A DNA stretch of 64,000 nucleotides from Verrucomicrobiota bacterium (GTDB lineage Bacteria; Verrucomicrobiota; Verrucomicrobiia; CAIQCK01), in the NCBI GenBank assembly GCA_016222825.1, contig JACRQF010000020.1:62001-126000 (forward strand). Reading direction: 5' to 3'. Below the pieces are notes generated by a model. That model saw only the letters and a list, made by a program, of their open reading frames with translations. It was not told where the DNA came from and searched no databases. Positions within the stretch are counted from its first letter, which is position 1. Each line of letters begins with the position of its first letter. The position numbers were made by a program, and so were the translations under genes. Shown here one piece after another: positions 24,324 to 34,258 of the stretch.

Positions 24324-26788
24324 GACGCCTCATCGAGCGTAAAATAGAAGGTCGCGCCTTGGTTCACCTGCGCCTCAGCCCATATCCGGCCTCCGTGGCG
24401 CTGGATGATGCGCTGCACGGTGGCCAGTCCAATACCCGTGCCCGGAAACTCCGAAGCTCTGTGCATGCGTTGAAACGCGCCGAATAACTTCTTGGCGAAA
24501 GCCATATCAAAACCCGCGCCATTGTCACGCACGAAATAGGCCGGCCGGTCCTTCACGTGCGTCAGGCCGAACTCGATTCGCGCCGCGGGCCGCTTGCTGG
24601 TGAACTTGACGGCGTTGCCCAGCAGGTTGGTCAGCGCGATCCTCAGCAGCCGCTCGTCGCCTTGGTCGCCCAGCCCCGGCTGGATCACAAACTCCAGTTG
24701 CCGGTGCGGCAGGTCTTCTTGCAGCCGCAGCGCGATGCTTTCCGCCAGGCCGGTCATGTCCACCGGGTTCGTCCGCATTTCGGCGCGCGTCACGCGCGAG
24801 AGCTTCAGCAGGTCGTCAATCAACTGGGCCATGCGCTGCGTTTCGGCGCGGATGCGGCCTAGGTATTGGCGCGCCCGCTCGTCCAGTCGCTCGCTGTAGT
24901 CCTCCATCAACGCCAGGCTCCAGCCGTCAATGCCGCGCAACGGCGCCGTCAGGTCGTGCGACACCGAGTAGGCGAAGCTCTCCAGTTCCCGGTTGGCGGC
25001 GGCGAGTTGGATGGTGCGGTCGGCCACGCGCTGCTCCAGTTCGGTGTTGAGCTTGCGGATTTCCTCCTCCGCCAGCTTGCGGCCGGTGATGTCGAAGTTC
25101 ACACCCACGACGTTGGTGACCTGTCCTCTCTCGTCGGCGATCACGCTCGCGGCCGCCTGGATGTGGCGGACCGCGCCGTCGTTGCCGCGGATGATGCGGA
25201 AGTTGAAGTATCCCGCCTTCTTTTCCGTGACGGCGCGGCGCAACTGACGCTCGACCTGGGTCACGTCCTCCGCGTGCATCATCTCGGCCCATCGCTGGTA
25301 GGTCATCGTCTCCGTCGAAGGGATGCCATACATCTCAAACATGCGGTCGTCCCATGTGACGGCGTTGGCAAGGACGTCCCATTCCCAGACGCCCATGACC
25401 GCCGCCTCGGTGGCCAGCGCCAGGCGATGGCTGTAGGCGCGCAACTCCTGCTCCGCCTGTTTGCGCTCGGTGATGTCCACCAGGATGGACGCGATGATGC
25501 CGGGACCGGTCCGAAACACGCGCACGTCGTAAAAACCGAAGACGCGCTCGTCCTTGTAGGGCATCTCGAACGCCTGCGGCCCCAGGTCGCCCCGGGCCAC
25601 CTTACGGTGGAGTTCGAGGACCTGCGTGTCCCGGAGGTTGGGGAAGACTTCCTCAATCGTTTTTCCAACCAGGTTTTGGTGTCCGCCGCTGCTAATGCGC
25701 TCAGCCGCCGGATTCGTCCCGGTGAGCACCAGGCGTGAGTCGGATTCGAGGCGGTAGAAGTGCATCGCCGCGGGGGAGGACTCCACGATGCTGCGGAACT
25801 TCTCTTCCGACTGCCGCAGCGCCTCCTCGGCCCGCTGGCGCTCGGTAATCTCCTGTTTCAGTCCGTCGTTGGCCCGCGCCAGGTCGGCGGTGCGCTCCTG
25901 CACCCGTTGCTCCAGCGAGGTCTGCATCGTCCGCAACTGCTCAAACAGCTTGTCGAAGGCGACACTCAGCACGTCAATCTCGTCGCGCTCGTCCATCTCC
26001 AGCGGCGTCATCCGCGAGATCTCCGATGTGGCGGCGATTTCCCGGATGTGCCGTGCCATCGCCGACAGACGCCGCGACACCACGAGGTGGAACGCGATAA
26101 TGATCAGCCCGAACAGGAAGGCCAGCCACATGGCCATGATCATCTGTTTCCAGCTCGTCTCGGACGCCATCGCCAACACCACCGCCTCGACGGGAATCGC
26201 CACCGTGTCCAGTCCCGCCACGTCCCCGACCTCCCGGTGGAAGCCTCCCGTCACGCCGTATTGCTTCACCAACGCGGCGGGCGCGTCCTTCGGGTCGCCG
26301 TGGCAGCGCAGACATTCCGCTTTCATCCGCCGGGCCTTGAACTGCGCGACATAGCGCTGGCCGTTGATCTGAATCTGCTCGGTCTTCTGGCTGACCGTGG
26401 GGTTTCGGCGGAAGTAATCAATGGCCCGCAATTCCTGCGGGCTGGCCTGGTTGGCTGGATTGCGTGGATTGTCAGAGATGAAACGGACGATGTAGCCGGG
26501 AAACCGCTTCTGGACTTTCTCGAAGACGCTTTGCGAGACGAACATGGGCGACATCATCTCGGGGATGTAGTCCTCCTTGCCCACGATCTTCTGGACGATC
26601 GGGTGCATCGTCTCGGACACGTATTCGCGGATGGCCAGGTTAAACTCCATCGCCATCGCCGCTTGCTGGCCAATCCGATCGTTGGCGTGATACTGGCTCG
26701 TCACGTAGGTCTCGCGAAAGATGAAGATCGAGAACAGGATGGCGACGACGCCAAACGGCAGGAGAAACCGCGTCGCGATGGTTCTCAT
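24320..26788 (-). CDS. Membrane sensor histidine kinase with periplasmic heme-c (DUF3365-like) domain
   Basis: 822 residues. Membrane helix 1 (about 7-27) and helix 2 (about 214-236) enclose a periplasmic domain of the DUF3365/Tll0287 type. Its features are RPFMS-like PEMMSPMFVSQSVFEKVQ, RNPANQASPQE, and the CxxCH heme-attachment site CLRCH at 159-163. A HAMP linker (about 237-290), a coiled coil and two PAS/PAC domains (about 328-445 and 455-575) follow. HisKA of phytochrome-kinase type has the H-box SVSHDLTAPLRGID, and the HATPase has LTNLLGNAVKFTSK and GTGIGLATVQRI. Covalent heme suggests redox or gas (NO, CO, O2) sensing; this is inference from the motif. It is followed by its likely partner Rcp1-like receiver. 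Confidence 0.92.
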   Translation of the reverse strand: MRTIATRFLLPFGVVAILFSIFIFRETYVTSQYHANDRIGQQAAMAMEFNLAIREYVSETMHPIVQKIVGKEDYIPEMMSPMFVSQSVFEKVQKRFPGYIVRFISDNPRNPANQASPQELRAIDYFRRNPTVSQKTEQIQINGQRYVAQFKARRMKAECLRCHGDPKDAPAALVKQYGVTGGFHREVGDVAGLDTVAIPVEAVVLAMASETSWKQMIMAMWLAFLFGLIIIAFHLVVSRRLSAMARHIREIAATSEISRMTPLEMDERDEIDVLSVAFDKLFEQLRTMQTSLEQRVQERTADLARANDGLKQEITERQRAEEALRQSEEKFRSIVESSPAAMHFYRLESDSRLVLTGTNPAAERISSGGHQNLVGKTIEEVFPNLRDTQVLELHRKVARGDLGPQAFEMPYKDERVFGFYDVRVFRTGPGIIASILVDITERKQAEQELRAYSHRLALATEAAVMGVWEWDVLANAVTWDDRMFEMYGIPSTETMTYQRWAEMMHAEDVTQVERQLRRAVTEKKAGYFNFRIIRGNDGAVRHIQAAASVIADERGQVTNVVGVNFDITGRKLAEEEIRKLNTELEQRVADRTIQLAAANRELESFAYSVSHDLTAPLRGIDGWSLALMEDYSERLDERARQYLGRIRAETQRMAQLIDDLLKLSRVTRAEMRTNPVDMTGLAESIALRLQEDLPHRQLEFVIQPGLGDQGDERLLRIALTNLLGNAVKFTSKRPAARIEFGLTHVKDRPAYFVRDNGAGFDMAFAKKLFGAFQRMHRASEFPGTGIGLATVQRIIQRHGGRIWAEAQVNQGATFYFTLDEAS

Positions 26789-26881
26789 AGTCCAACCTCC
26801 TCAAAATCCAACATCGGCTGCCGGCAATTCCGCTTCGTTATCACAGAAAATGTGTCCACGGCTCTCCAGGGGCGCCGTGCG

Positions 26882-27331
26882 CTATGGCTTCCACTTGGGC
26901 AATGGCAGCTCGTTCAGCAACAGCCAGTAAAAGCACAGTTGCTGGATGGCTTCCGTGAACTCGGTGAAGTCCACCGGCTTGTGGATGTAACTGTTCGCGC
27001 CCAGATGGTAGCTGTGGATGAGGTCCTGCTCCTCCTGCGACGAGGAAAGGATGACGACGGGCAGCAGTTTGGTCCGGTCATCGGCGCGGATGCGGCGGAG
27101 CACTTCCAGCCCCGACACCTTGGGCAGCTTCAGGTCCAGGAACACGACAGCGGGCATCTGCGTCGTGTCGCGTTTGGCGTGGACGCCGGTGCCGTGAAGG
27201 TAGTCTAGGGCCTCGGCCCCATCTCTCACCACCATGAGGTTATTGATGAGGTTGATTTGGGTGAACACGCGTTTGACAAGATGCTCGTCGTCGGCAGTGT
27301 CCTCGACCAAAAGGATGGTTGTGCCTTTCAT
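26882..27331 (-). CDS. Small Rcp1-like response regulator (single REC domain)
   Basis: 149 residues, a lone receiver: ILLVEDTADDEHLVKRVFTQ, Asp in VVFLDLKLPKVSGLEVLRRI, VVILSSSQEEQD, and Lys in YIHKPVDFTEF. It resembles the receiver at 23868-24323 over its length, including the GVHAKRDTTQMP insert. It follows the REC-HisKA kinase at 27354-28484, with which it is probably paired. An AAGGAA ribosome site lies 9 bp before the ATG. After it, a 93-bp gap separates it from the heme sensor kinase, one of the few breaks in this otherwise tightly packed cluster. Confidence 0.93.
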   Translation of the reverse strand: MKGTTILLVEDTADDEHLVKRVFTQINLINNLMVVRDGAEALDYLHGTGVHAKRDTTQMPAVVFLDLKLPKVSGLEVLRRIRADDRTKLLPVVILSSSQEEQDLIHSYHLGANSYIHKPVDFTEFTEAIQQLCFYWLLLNELPLPKWKP

Positions 27332-27353
27332 GTTGTCTGTTCCTTCCTGTGTG

Positions 27354-28484
27354 TCATGCCGGCGGCGGCAAGGTGAAGAAAAACGTCGCGCCCTGGCCCA
27401 CCGCTCCTTCCGCCCGCACCTTGCCGCCGTGCCGGTGGATGATACGCTGCACCGTAGCCAGCCCGATGCCCGAGCCGGGAAACTCGCTGGTGGTGTGCAG
27501 CCGTTGGAACGCTCCGAAGAGCTTGTCTGCGTAGGCCATCTCGAAACCCGCGCCATTGTCGCGGACGAAATACTCGTTCCGGCCCTCCGCCCCGCGCAAC
27601 GCGCCAAACTCGACGCAGGCGTTGGCCTGCTTGCTGGTGAACTTCCACGCATTGCCCAGCAGGTTTTCCAACGCCACGCGCAACAGACGCTCGTCGCCCG
27701 TCACTTCAAGCCCGGGCTGGCACTGGAATTCAACCGGGCGTTTTGGTTCGCGCTCGCGAAGCTCTGCCGCGACCGCCTGTGCCAGCGCGCTCAGGTTGAC
27801 CTTCTCCCGCCGCATCTCCTGGCGCGACGTGTGGGAGAGCGCCAGCAGGCCGTCTATCAACTGGCTCATGCGCTGGGCCGCCGCCCGGATGCGGTGGAGG
27901 TAATCCTTCGCCTGCTGATCGAACTTGTCGCCCCAGTCGTCCAGCAGCGCCTTGCTGAAGCCGTCCATCGCCCGCAGCGGCGCCCGCAAATCATGCGAGA
28001 CCGAGTAGGAGAACGACTCGATTTCCTTCATCGCGGTTTGCAGCTCCGAGGTGCGTTCGAGGACGCGCAGCTCCAGCGTCTCGTTCAGCCGGCGGATTTC
28101 CTCCTCCGCGTGGTGCTTGTAGAGCGCCATCTCGATGACCGTCTTCAGCTCGCGGTCTTTGAACGGCTTGAGGATGTAGCCGAACGGCTCTGTCACCTTG
28201 GCGCGCTCCACCGTCGTGTCATCCGCGAAAGCCGTCAGATACACCACCGCCAGATGCCACCGCTGCCGGATTTGCTGCGCCGCTTCGATGCCGTCCATCG
28301 CCCCTTCCAGCCGGATGTCCATCAACACCAGATCGGGCAACAGTTGTCCCGCCAGCGTCAGCGCCTTCTCGCCACTGGCTGCGGAGCCAACCACCTTGCA
28401 GCCCAGCATCTCCAGGCGGATCTTCAGGTCGGCGGCCACGATCGGCTCGTCTTCAATAACCAAAACTCGCGGATGCTCGTTCAT
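27354..28484 (-). CDS. Receiver-histidine kinase (REC-HisKA-HATPase, phytochrome-kinase type)
   Basis: 376 residues, soluble. REC at about 1-120 (VLVIEDEPIVAADLKIRLEM, Asp in LVLMDIRLEGAMDG, Lys in YILKPF). A coiled coil (EEEIRRLNETLELRVLERTS) leads to HisKA with SVSHDLRAPLRAMDGF. The HATPase shows LENLLGNAWKFTSK, VRDNGAGFEMAYADKLFGAF and GSGIGLATVQRI. The receiver is close to that of 19547-20530, and the kinase core is close to that of the heme sensor at 24320-26788, so the gene looks like a recombination of cluster parts. The ATG overlaps the preceding kinase stop (28481-28484, ATGA). Confidence 0.92.
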   Translation of the reverse strand: MNEHPRVLVIEDEPIVAADLKIRLEMLGCKVVGSAASGEKALTLAGQLLPDLVLMDIRLEGAMDGIEAAQQIRQRWHLAVVYLTAFADDTTVERAKVTEPFGYILKPFKDRELKTVIEMALYKHHAEEEIRRLNETLELRVLERTSELQTAMKEIESFSYSVSHDLRAPLRAMDGFSKALLDDWGDKFDQQAKDYLHRIRAAAQRMSQLIDGLLALSHTSRQEMRREKVNLSALAQAVAAELREREPKRPVEFQCQPGLEVTGDERLLRVALENLLGNAWKFTSKQANACVEFGALRGAEGRNEYFVRDNGAGFEMAYADKLFGAFQRLHTTSEFPGSGIGLATVQRIIHRHGGKVRAEGAVGQGATFFFTLPPPA

Positions 28485-30814
28485 ATCCGTTCCTCCCCGT
28501 ATCTTGCCTGAAACGCGATGCGAAAGACAGTCCCGTGATTCTGCGCCACATCCACCGTGCCGTGCAGCTTCTCCGCCAGCATGAACACCAACTGGTGGCC
28601 CAGCGTCTCGGTCTGGTGAACATCCAGCCCCGCCGGCAAGCCCACGCCGTCATCGGCCACCGTCAGGACGATCTCGCCTTGCGGCGCCGTCTGTAACTCG
28701 ACCGTGATCTTCCCGGAGCGCCCTTCGGGAAAGGCGTGCTTCAGCGCGTTGGAAACCAGTTCGTTGACGATCAGGCCGCACGAAACCGTCTGGTCCAGGT
28801 CAATGGAAACATTCTCCAGACGCGGCTCCAGCCTGACGCGCGCCGCCTTCGGCCCGTAGGAGCGGAACAGGTGGCTGCAAATGTTCTCGATGTAGCTGGC
28901 GAAGTTCACCCGCGCCAGGCTCTGCGAAAGGTAAAGCGTCTCGTGCAGCAGCGCCATCGAGCGGACGCGGTTGGCGGTTTCCTGCATGGCCTCGAGCGCC
29001 TCCGGGCTTCGGATGCGCACGGCCTGGAGGTTCAGGAGGCTGATGACGATCTGGAGGTTGTTCTTCACGCGGTGATGCACCTCTTTCAAGAGGACCGTCT
29101 TCTCCTTGAGCGACGCCCGCAACGCATCCTCCGCCCGTTTCTGCTCGGTGATGTCCTGCACGGTGCCCGCGGACCGGATCGGCCGGCCTTGTGAATCATA
29201 GAAGGTCTCCGCCCTCTCGCGGACGTGCTTCACCCGCCCGTCCGGCAGCAGCAGGCGGTGCGTGATGTCGTAGGGGGACCTGTCGCTGACGGAATTATCG
29301 AAGGTCCGCTGAACCCTTTCCCGATCTTCCGGGTGGACCGTCTTGCGGAACATTTCATAAGTCACGCCGGAAGTTCCATGATTCAACTCGAAAATCCGAT
29401 AGATCTCCTCCGTCCACGTCAGCTTGCTGGTCACCAGGTCGGCCTCCCAACTGCCGATGTGCCCGATGCGCTGGGCTTCGATCAGGCGCGTTTCGCTGGT
29501 CCGCAACGCGTCTTCCACCCGTTTCCGCTCGGTGACGTCGCTCAACACGCCGTCCGTGCTTACCAGCCGCCCTTCCTCACACACTGGCATCCAGCGGTCC
29601 TCGATGCACTTCAGGGTCCCGTCTTTGCAGCGCCACCACTCCTCGTCCCGAATCGCAACCCGGTCCGCCGGCTGCAACTTCAACTGCTCAAACCGCCTCT
29701 TCTGTTCGTCAAACTTCCCTTTGAAAATCACCCGCGACAGAAAAGCGACGCGCCCGCCCATGACCTGGATGTCTTCCAGCGTGTAGCCGAACATCTTCTC
29801 AAAACCCGGGCTGAGGTAGCGGAACTCATGCGTCAGCGCGTCCACGCTGTAGATCGCATCCTCGATGTGCGCGGCGATCCGCTGGAATTTCTTCTCGCTC
29901 TCGCGCAACGCCGCCTCCGCCCGCTTGCGGTCAGTGACGTCGAACAGCGTCGTCCGGCTCGCCACGAAGTTGCCCTGGGAGTCCCGGATGGCCGTCGAGT
30001 TCAGCAACACCGGCAGCACCGTGCCGTCCTTCCGAATCAATTCCGTTTCGATGTCGCTGACCCACCCGCGTTCCTTCAGCACGGGAAACGTCTGCTCGTA
30101 AACCTGCACGCCTGCGGGCGTCAACAGGTCGGTCAGCCTCATCTTCCCGACAACCTCCTCCTGCGCGTAGCCGAGCCACTTCAGTTCGGTGTCGTTGATC
30201 CGGATGAAGACGCCGTCGCTGTTCAACGAGTGATAGCCGCACGGTGCGTTGTCATAGAGGTCCTGGATGACGCGGGACGATTCCTTCAGCATCTCTTCCG
30301 CCTGCTTGCGCTCGGTCACGTCTTGCACCGTGCCGATGAACCGCGTGGGCCGGCCCGTCACGGGATCACAGACCACCTCGGCGTATTCGTGGACGACGCG
30401 CGACGCCCCGTCGGGACGCAGGATGCGGTGCTCCACGTCGTAGCGTTTGTGCTCGCGCAAGGCTGTCTGGACCTCGGCCCACACCCTCGCCCGGTCCTCT
30501 GGCGCGACGGCATTGCCAAACAACTCGTGCGTCACCTGCACCGCGCCCGGCTCGTAGCCGAAAATGCGGAAGGTTTCGTCCGACCACCACAGCGAATTCC
30601 GCGAAAAGTCCTCCAGGTTCCGCAACTCCGCCTCCCAACTGCCCACGTGCGCGATCCGTTGCGCGGCTGCTAGGTGCGTCTCGGTGCGGCGCATCGCCTC
30701 CTCGGCCCGCTTGCGTCTGGAAAACTCCTTCTTGATTTTGAAGGCGGCGTGGTCCGGTCGAGACGGGGGAGTCTCCCGCAAAACGCTTCCGCCGGCTTTG
30801 GATGAAGCCTTCAT
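28481..30814 (-). CDS. Multi-PAS HisKA_2 sensor kinase
   Basis: About 777 residues, soluble. Four PAS/PAC units lie between about 35 and 555. The first and fourth are PAS_3-type (RIAHVGSWEAELRNLEDFSR and RIGHIGSWEADLVTSKLTWT), and each ends in a DVTERK-like motif. The C-terminal kinase is HisKA_2/HATPase: LLKEVHHRVKNNLQIVISLL, VSCGLIVNELVSNALKHAFP, VADDGVGLPAGLDVHQ. The ATG at 30814 is preferred; a GTG at 30835 would add seven residues, and neither has a strong ribosome site. It is the first gene of the two-component block, so the 290-bp gap upstream should hold the cluster promoter. Lacking a receiver, it differs from its paralogue at 20536-23871. Confidence 0.9.
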   Translation of the reverse strand: MKASSKAGGSVLRETPPSRPDHAAFKIKKEFSRRKRAEEAMRRTETHLAAAQRIAHVGSWEAELRNLEDFSRNSLWWSDETFRIFGYEPGAVQVTHELFGNAVAPEDRARVWAEVQTALREHKRYDVEHRILRPDGASRVVHEYAEVVCDPVTGRPTRFIGTVQDVTERKQAEEMLKESSRVIQDLYDNAPCGYHSLNSDGVFIRINDTELKWLGYAQEEVVGKMRLTDLLTPAGVQVYEQTFPVLKERGWVSDIETELIRKDGTVLPVLLNSTAIRDSQGNFVASRTTLFDVTDRKRAEAALRESEKKFQRIAAHIEDAIYSVDALTHEFRYLSPGFEKMFGYTLEDIQVMGGRVAFLSRVIFKGKFDEQKRRFEQLKLQPADRVAIRDEEWWRCKDGTLKCIEDRWMPVCEEGRLVSTDGVLSDVTERKRVEDALRTSETRLIEAQRIGHIGSWEADLVTSKLTWTEEIYRIFELNHGTSGVTYEMFRKTVHPEDRERVQRTFDNSVSDRSPYDITHRLLLPDGRVKHVRERAETFYDSQGRPIRSAGTVQDITEQKRAEDALRASLKEKTVLLKEVHHRVKNNLQIVISLLNLQAVRIRSPEALEAMQETANRVRSMALLHETLYLSQSLARVNFASYIENICSHLFRSYGPKAARVRLEPRLENVSIDLDQTVSCGLIVNELVSNALKHAFPEGRSGKITVELQTAPQGEIVLTVADDGVGLPAGLDVHQTETLGHQLVFMLAEKLHGTVDVAQNHGTVFRIAFQARYGEERI

Positions 30815-30946
30815 TTCGATCCCACAGGTTGCCACGCGTTAGACTTAACGAAAACAGCAAAACGGCAAGCTTAATCTGCGCGCCGGTATAAATGTTCCTG
30901 CCCCATCTCCCCTCCGTGTCCCACGTCCATAGCCTGACCGATCCCC

Positions 30947-30980
30947 AGTCACCAATCACGAGTTACGAATCACGAATCAA
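30947..30980. repeat. Short degenerate repeat of the AATCACGAG/AGTTACGAA type
   Basis: In the 290-bp divergent gap upstream of the kinase cluster, 9-base words such as CCAATCACG, AGTTACGAA and TCACGAATC follow one another. The same simple words occur at 44065-44100 and 58417-58514. The rest of the gap (30815-31104) shows no gene or clear promoter by eye. Confidence 0.55.
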
Positions 30981-31104
30981 AATCCACCGTGCTCTTCACT
31001 CTTGATTGCCCGTGCCATCCCCTCATTGAGACCGGACCCCGATTCAGCCACGATGCCGTGGTCTTATTGTTGAATGAATCGAAGGGGTTTGCTTCACTGG
31101 ATGC

Positions 31105-32253
31105 ATGAAGACAAAGAAGGTTATGTCCATGGAAAGGCATATCTCAAGGCGCCAGATGCTCAGGGCCGCGATCGCGGGCGCATCGGGCGTTCTGGCCGGA
31201 ACGATCCTGCGGGCAGGCGAGCGCCAGACCGGCCCGCCCGCCAACGCGGCCGCCGCAGACCCAAGAATCCGCGGACCGTTCCCGATCCTCTCGACGCCCT
31301 TCACCGAATCGGGCGCGGTGGACTTCGACGTGCTCGCCAACCAGGCGCGCTTTGTGGACTGGGGCGGGTGTCCCGGCATGATCTGGCCGCAGTCAGGCGA
31401 CAGCGTGGATCTCCTGACCAACGACGAAAAGCTCCGCGGCATGGAGGTGCTGGCCGAAGCGGCGCGTGGCTTGCGCACGGCACTGTGCCTCGGCGTGCAG
31501 GGCAAGGACACGGCGGAGATGCTCGTCTTCGCGAGACATGCCGAGAAGCTCGAGCCAGCGGCGATTATTTCGCGGCCACCGGACTCCGGCCGGACGGAAG
31601 ACGACATGCGTCAGTATTGGCGGGCGCTGGCGGCGGTCGCGAAACGGCCCGTGATCATCCAGACCACCGGCGGCGTCGCCTACAAGGGGCCGGTCCCATC
31701 GGTGCCGCTGTTGATCGAACTGGCGAAAGAGTTCCCGCATTTCGGTTACGTGAAGGAGGAGGCCGCCCCCATCATCGCCCGCACGCGGGCCTTGGCGGCG
31801 GCACGGCCGCCCATTCGTCGCGTGTTCAGCGCCCGCGGCGGGTTTGGCTGGCTCTACGAGTCGCACCTCGGCACCGAAGGGCTGATCACCGAGCGTGCGG
31901 TTTACGCGGATGTCCTCACCAGGATCTGGGAACTCCAGCAAAGCGGGAAAAACTCGGCGCTCCTCAGGGACGCCTACGCGAAGTTCCTGTTGATGGCGAA
32001 CCTGGGCGACCATCTCCCCGGCGGCGGGCTGCGCGGCTTCCAGTTATACATCTGGAAGAAACGCGGCGTGTTCAAAACGATGGTTTCACGTCAATACGGC
32101 CCCAAACAAACCATTCCTGCGAAGCCCATCTTCTCGGAACTGCAACTGAACAAGGAAGAGATTGCGGAGATCGAATTCCGCTTCGAGGCGTTGAAACCGC
32201 ATCTGAAGCCAGGGTCGCCGCGATTTGGCACTGCCACGAAGTCAGCCTCCTGA
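31105..32253 (+). CDS. Exported DapA-like (dihydrodipicolinate synthase/N-acetylneuraminate lyase family) protein
   Basis: 382 residues with a Tat-like start (ISRRQMLRAAIAGASGVLAG), so it is probably exported, which is unusual because DapA/NanA aldolases are cytoplasmic. The TIM-barrel core begins GPFPILSTPFTESGAVDFDV. The Schiff-base Lys is probably that in FGYVKEEAAPIIAR. The G-x-x-G/E substrate loop normally reading GTTGE is here WPQSGDSVDLLTNDEKLRG. The C-terminus (FSELQLNKEEIAEIEFRFEA) is family-like. The substrate may be a 2-keto acid or sugar acid, but this is not determinable. The gene is divergent from the kinase cluster and stands alone. Confidence 0.82.
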   Translation: MKTKKVMSMERHISRRQMLRAAIAGASGVLAGTILRAGERQTGPPANAAAADPRIRGPFPILSTPFTESGAVDFDVLANQARFVDWGGCPGMIWPQSGDSVDLLTNDEKLRGMEVLAEAARGLRTALCLGVQGKDTAEMLVFARHAEKLEPAAIISRPPDSGRTEDDMRQYWRALAAVAKRPVIIQTTGGVAYKGPVPSVPLLIELAKEFPHFGYVKEEAAPIIARTRALAAARPPIRRVFSARGGFGWLYESHLGTEGLITERAVYADVLTRIWELQQSGKNSALLRDAYAKFLLMANLGDHLPGGGLRGFQLYIWKKRGVFKTMVSRQYGPKQTIPAKPIFSELQLNKEEIAEIEFRFEALKPHLKPGSPRFGTATKSAS

Positions 32254-32383
32254 TTTTTGACGCGTTACGCCTTCTTCGCCAACTCCGCGCTGCGAATGGT
32301 GCCGAGGATGTCCACGGCCCCGCCTCCGGAGCTTCCGAAGGAGAAACTTCCCATCGAGCTAGCAGACGCGCTTTTTTCGCCGC

Positions 32384-32575
32384 GTGAAAGCGGTCACAGC
32401 AGAACTGCTTGGCGAAGCCACTCGCCGATTGGTGCAGGAGTTTCAGCCGGAGGAAACCTGGCTCTTCGGCTCGCACGCCTGGGACACGCCCGACGAAAAC
32501 AGCGACGTGAACCTGATGGTGATCGTGCCGAACAGCCAGGAACGGGCGAGTCGCCGAATGCAGCGCGCCCGTTTC
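32384..32575 (+). pseudogene. Remnant of a small nucleotidyltransferase (MNT-type) gene
   Basis: A GTG-started frame encodes LGEATRRLVQEFQPEETWLF followed by GSHAWDTPDENSDVNLMVIV. This matches the beginning of the DNA-polymerase-beta-like nucleotidyltransferases that pair with HEPN proteins. The catalytic pattern GS-x(9)-DxD is degraded: the second Asp is Asn (SDVNL) and the usual Gly after Ala-Arg/Trp is Asp. Similarity ends near SQERASRRMQRAR, where the sequence passes into an unrelated rhodanese remnant in another frame. No HEPN partner is present. It is almost certainly non-functional. Confidence 0.65.
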
Positions 32576-32736
32576 ATAAGTTCAACATCCTCATGTATTG
32601 CCAGAAGGGGCTGCGCGGTTATCTGGCGGCGCGCGCATTGCACGGCCGCGGCTTTAAGAACGTCGCCAATTTGCGCGGCGGTTTCTTGCAAGCGAAACTC
32701 AACGGCTTGCCGTTGGAGAAGACGAACGCGGGATGA
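32566..32736 (+). pseudogene. Remnant of a rhodanese domain (C-terminal end)
   Basis: This frame reads FNILMYCQKGLRGYLAARAL and then HGRGFKNVANLRGGF before a stop at 32736. It is the second half of a rhodanese domain with the active-site Cys loop CQKGLRGY, closest in style to the C-terminal rhodanese of CoA-disulfide reductases (C-x-V-G-L-R-G-Y). The first half of the domain and any flavoprotein part are missing. The preceding sequence belongs to a nucleotidyltransferase remnant in another frame. Together the two fragments fill the 500-bp gap between the DapA-like gene and glpK. Confidence 0.65.
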
Positions 32737-32757
32737 TGAACGATCGTCTCAGCGGAA

Positions 32758-34248
<1,491 letters not shown>

Positions 34249-34258
34249 AGGAGAAAGC

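Noticed and set aside
32257..32565. Frame leading into the rhodanese remnant as one 159-aa gene
   Set aside because: The upstream part is a wrong-frame reading of the nucleotidyltransferase remnant; only the last 50 or so codons look like a protein domain.
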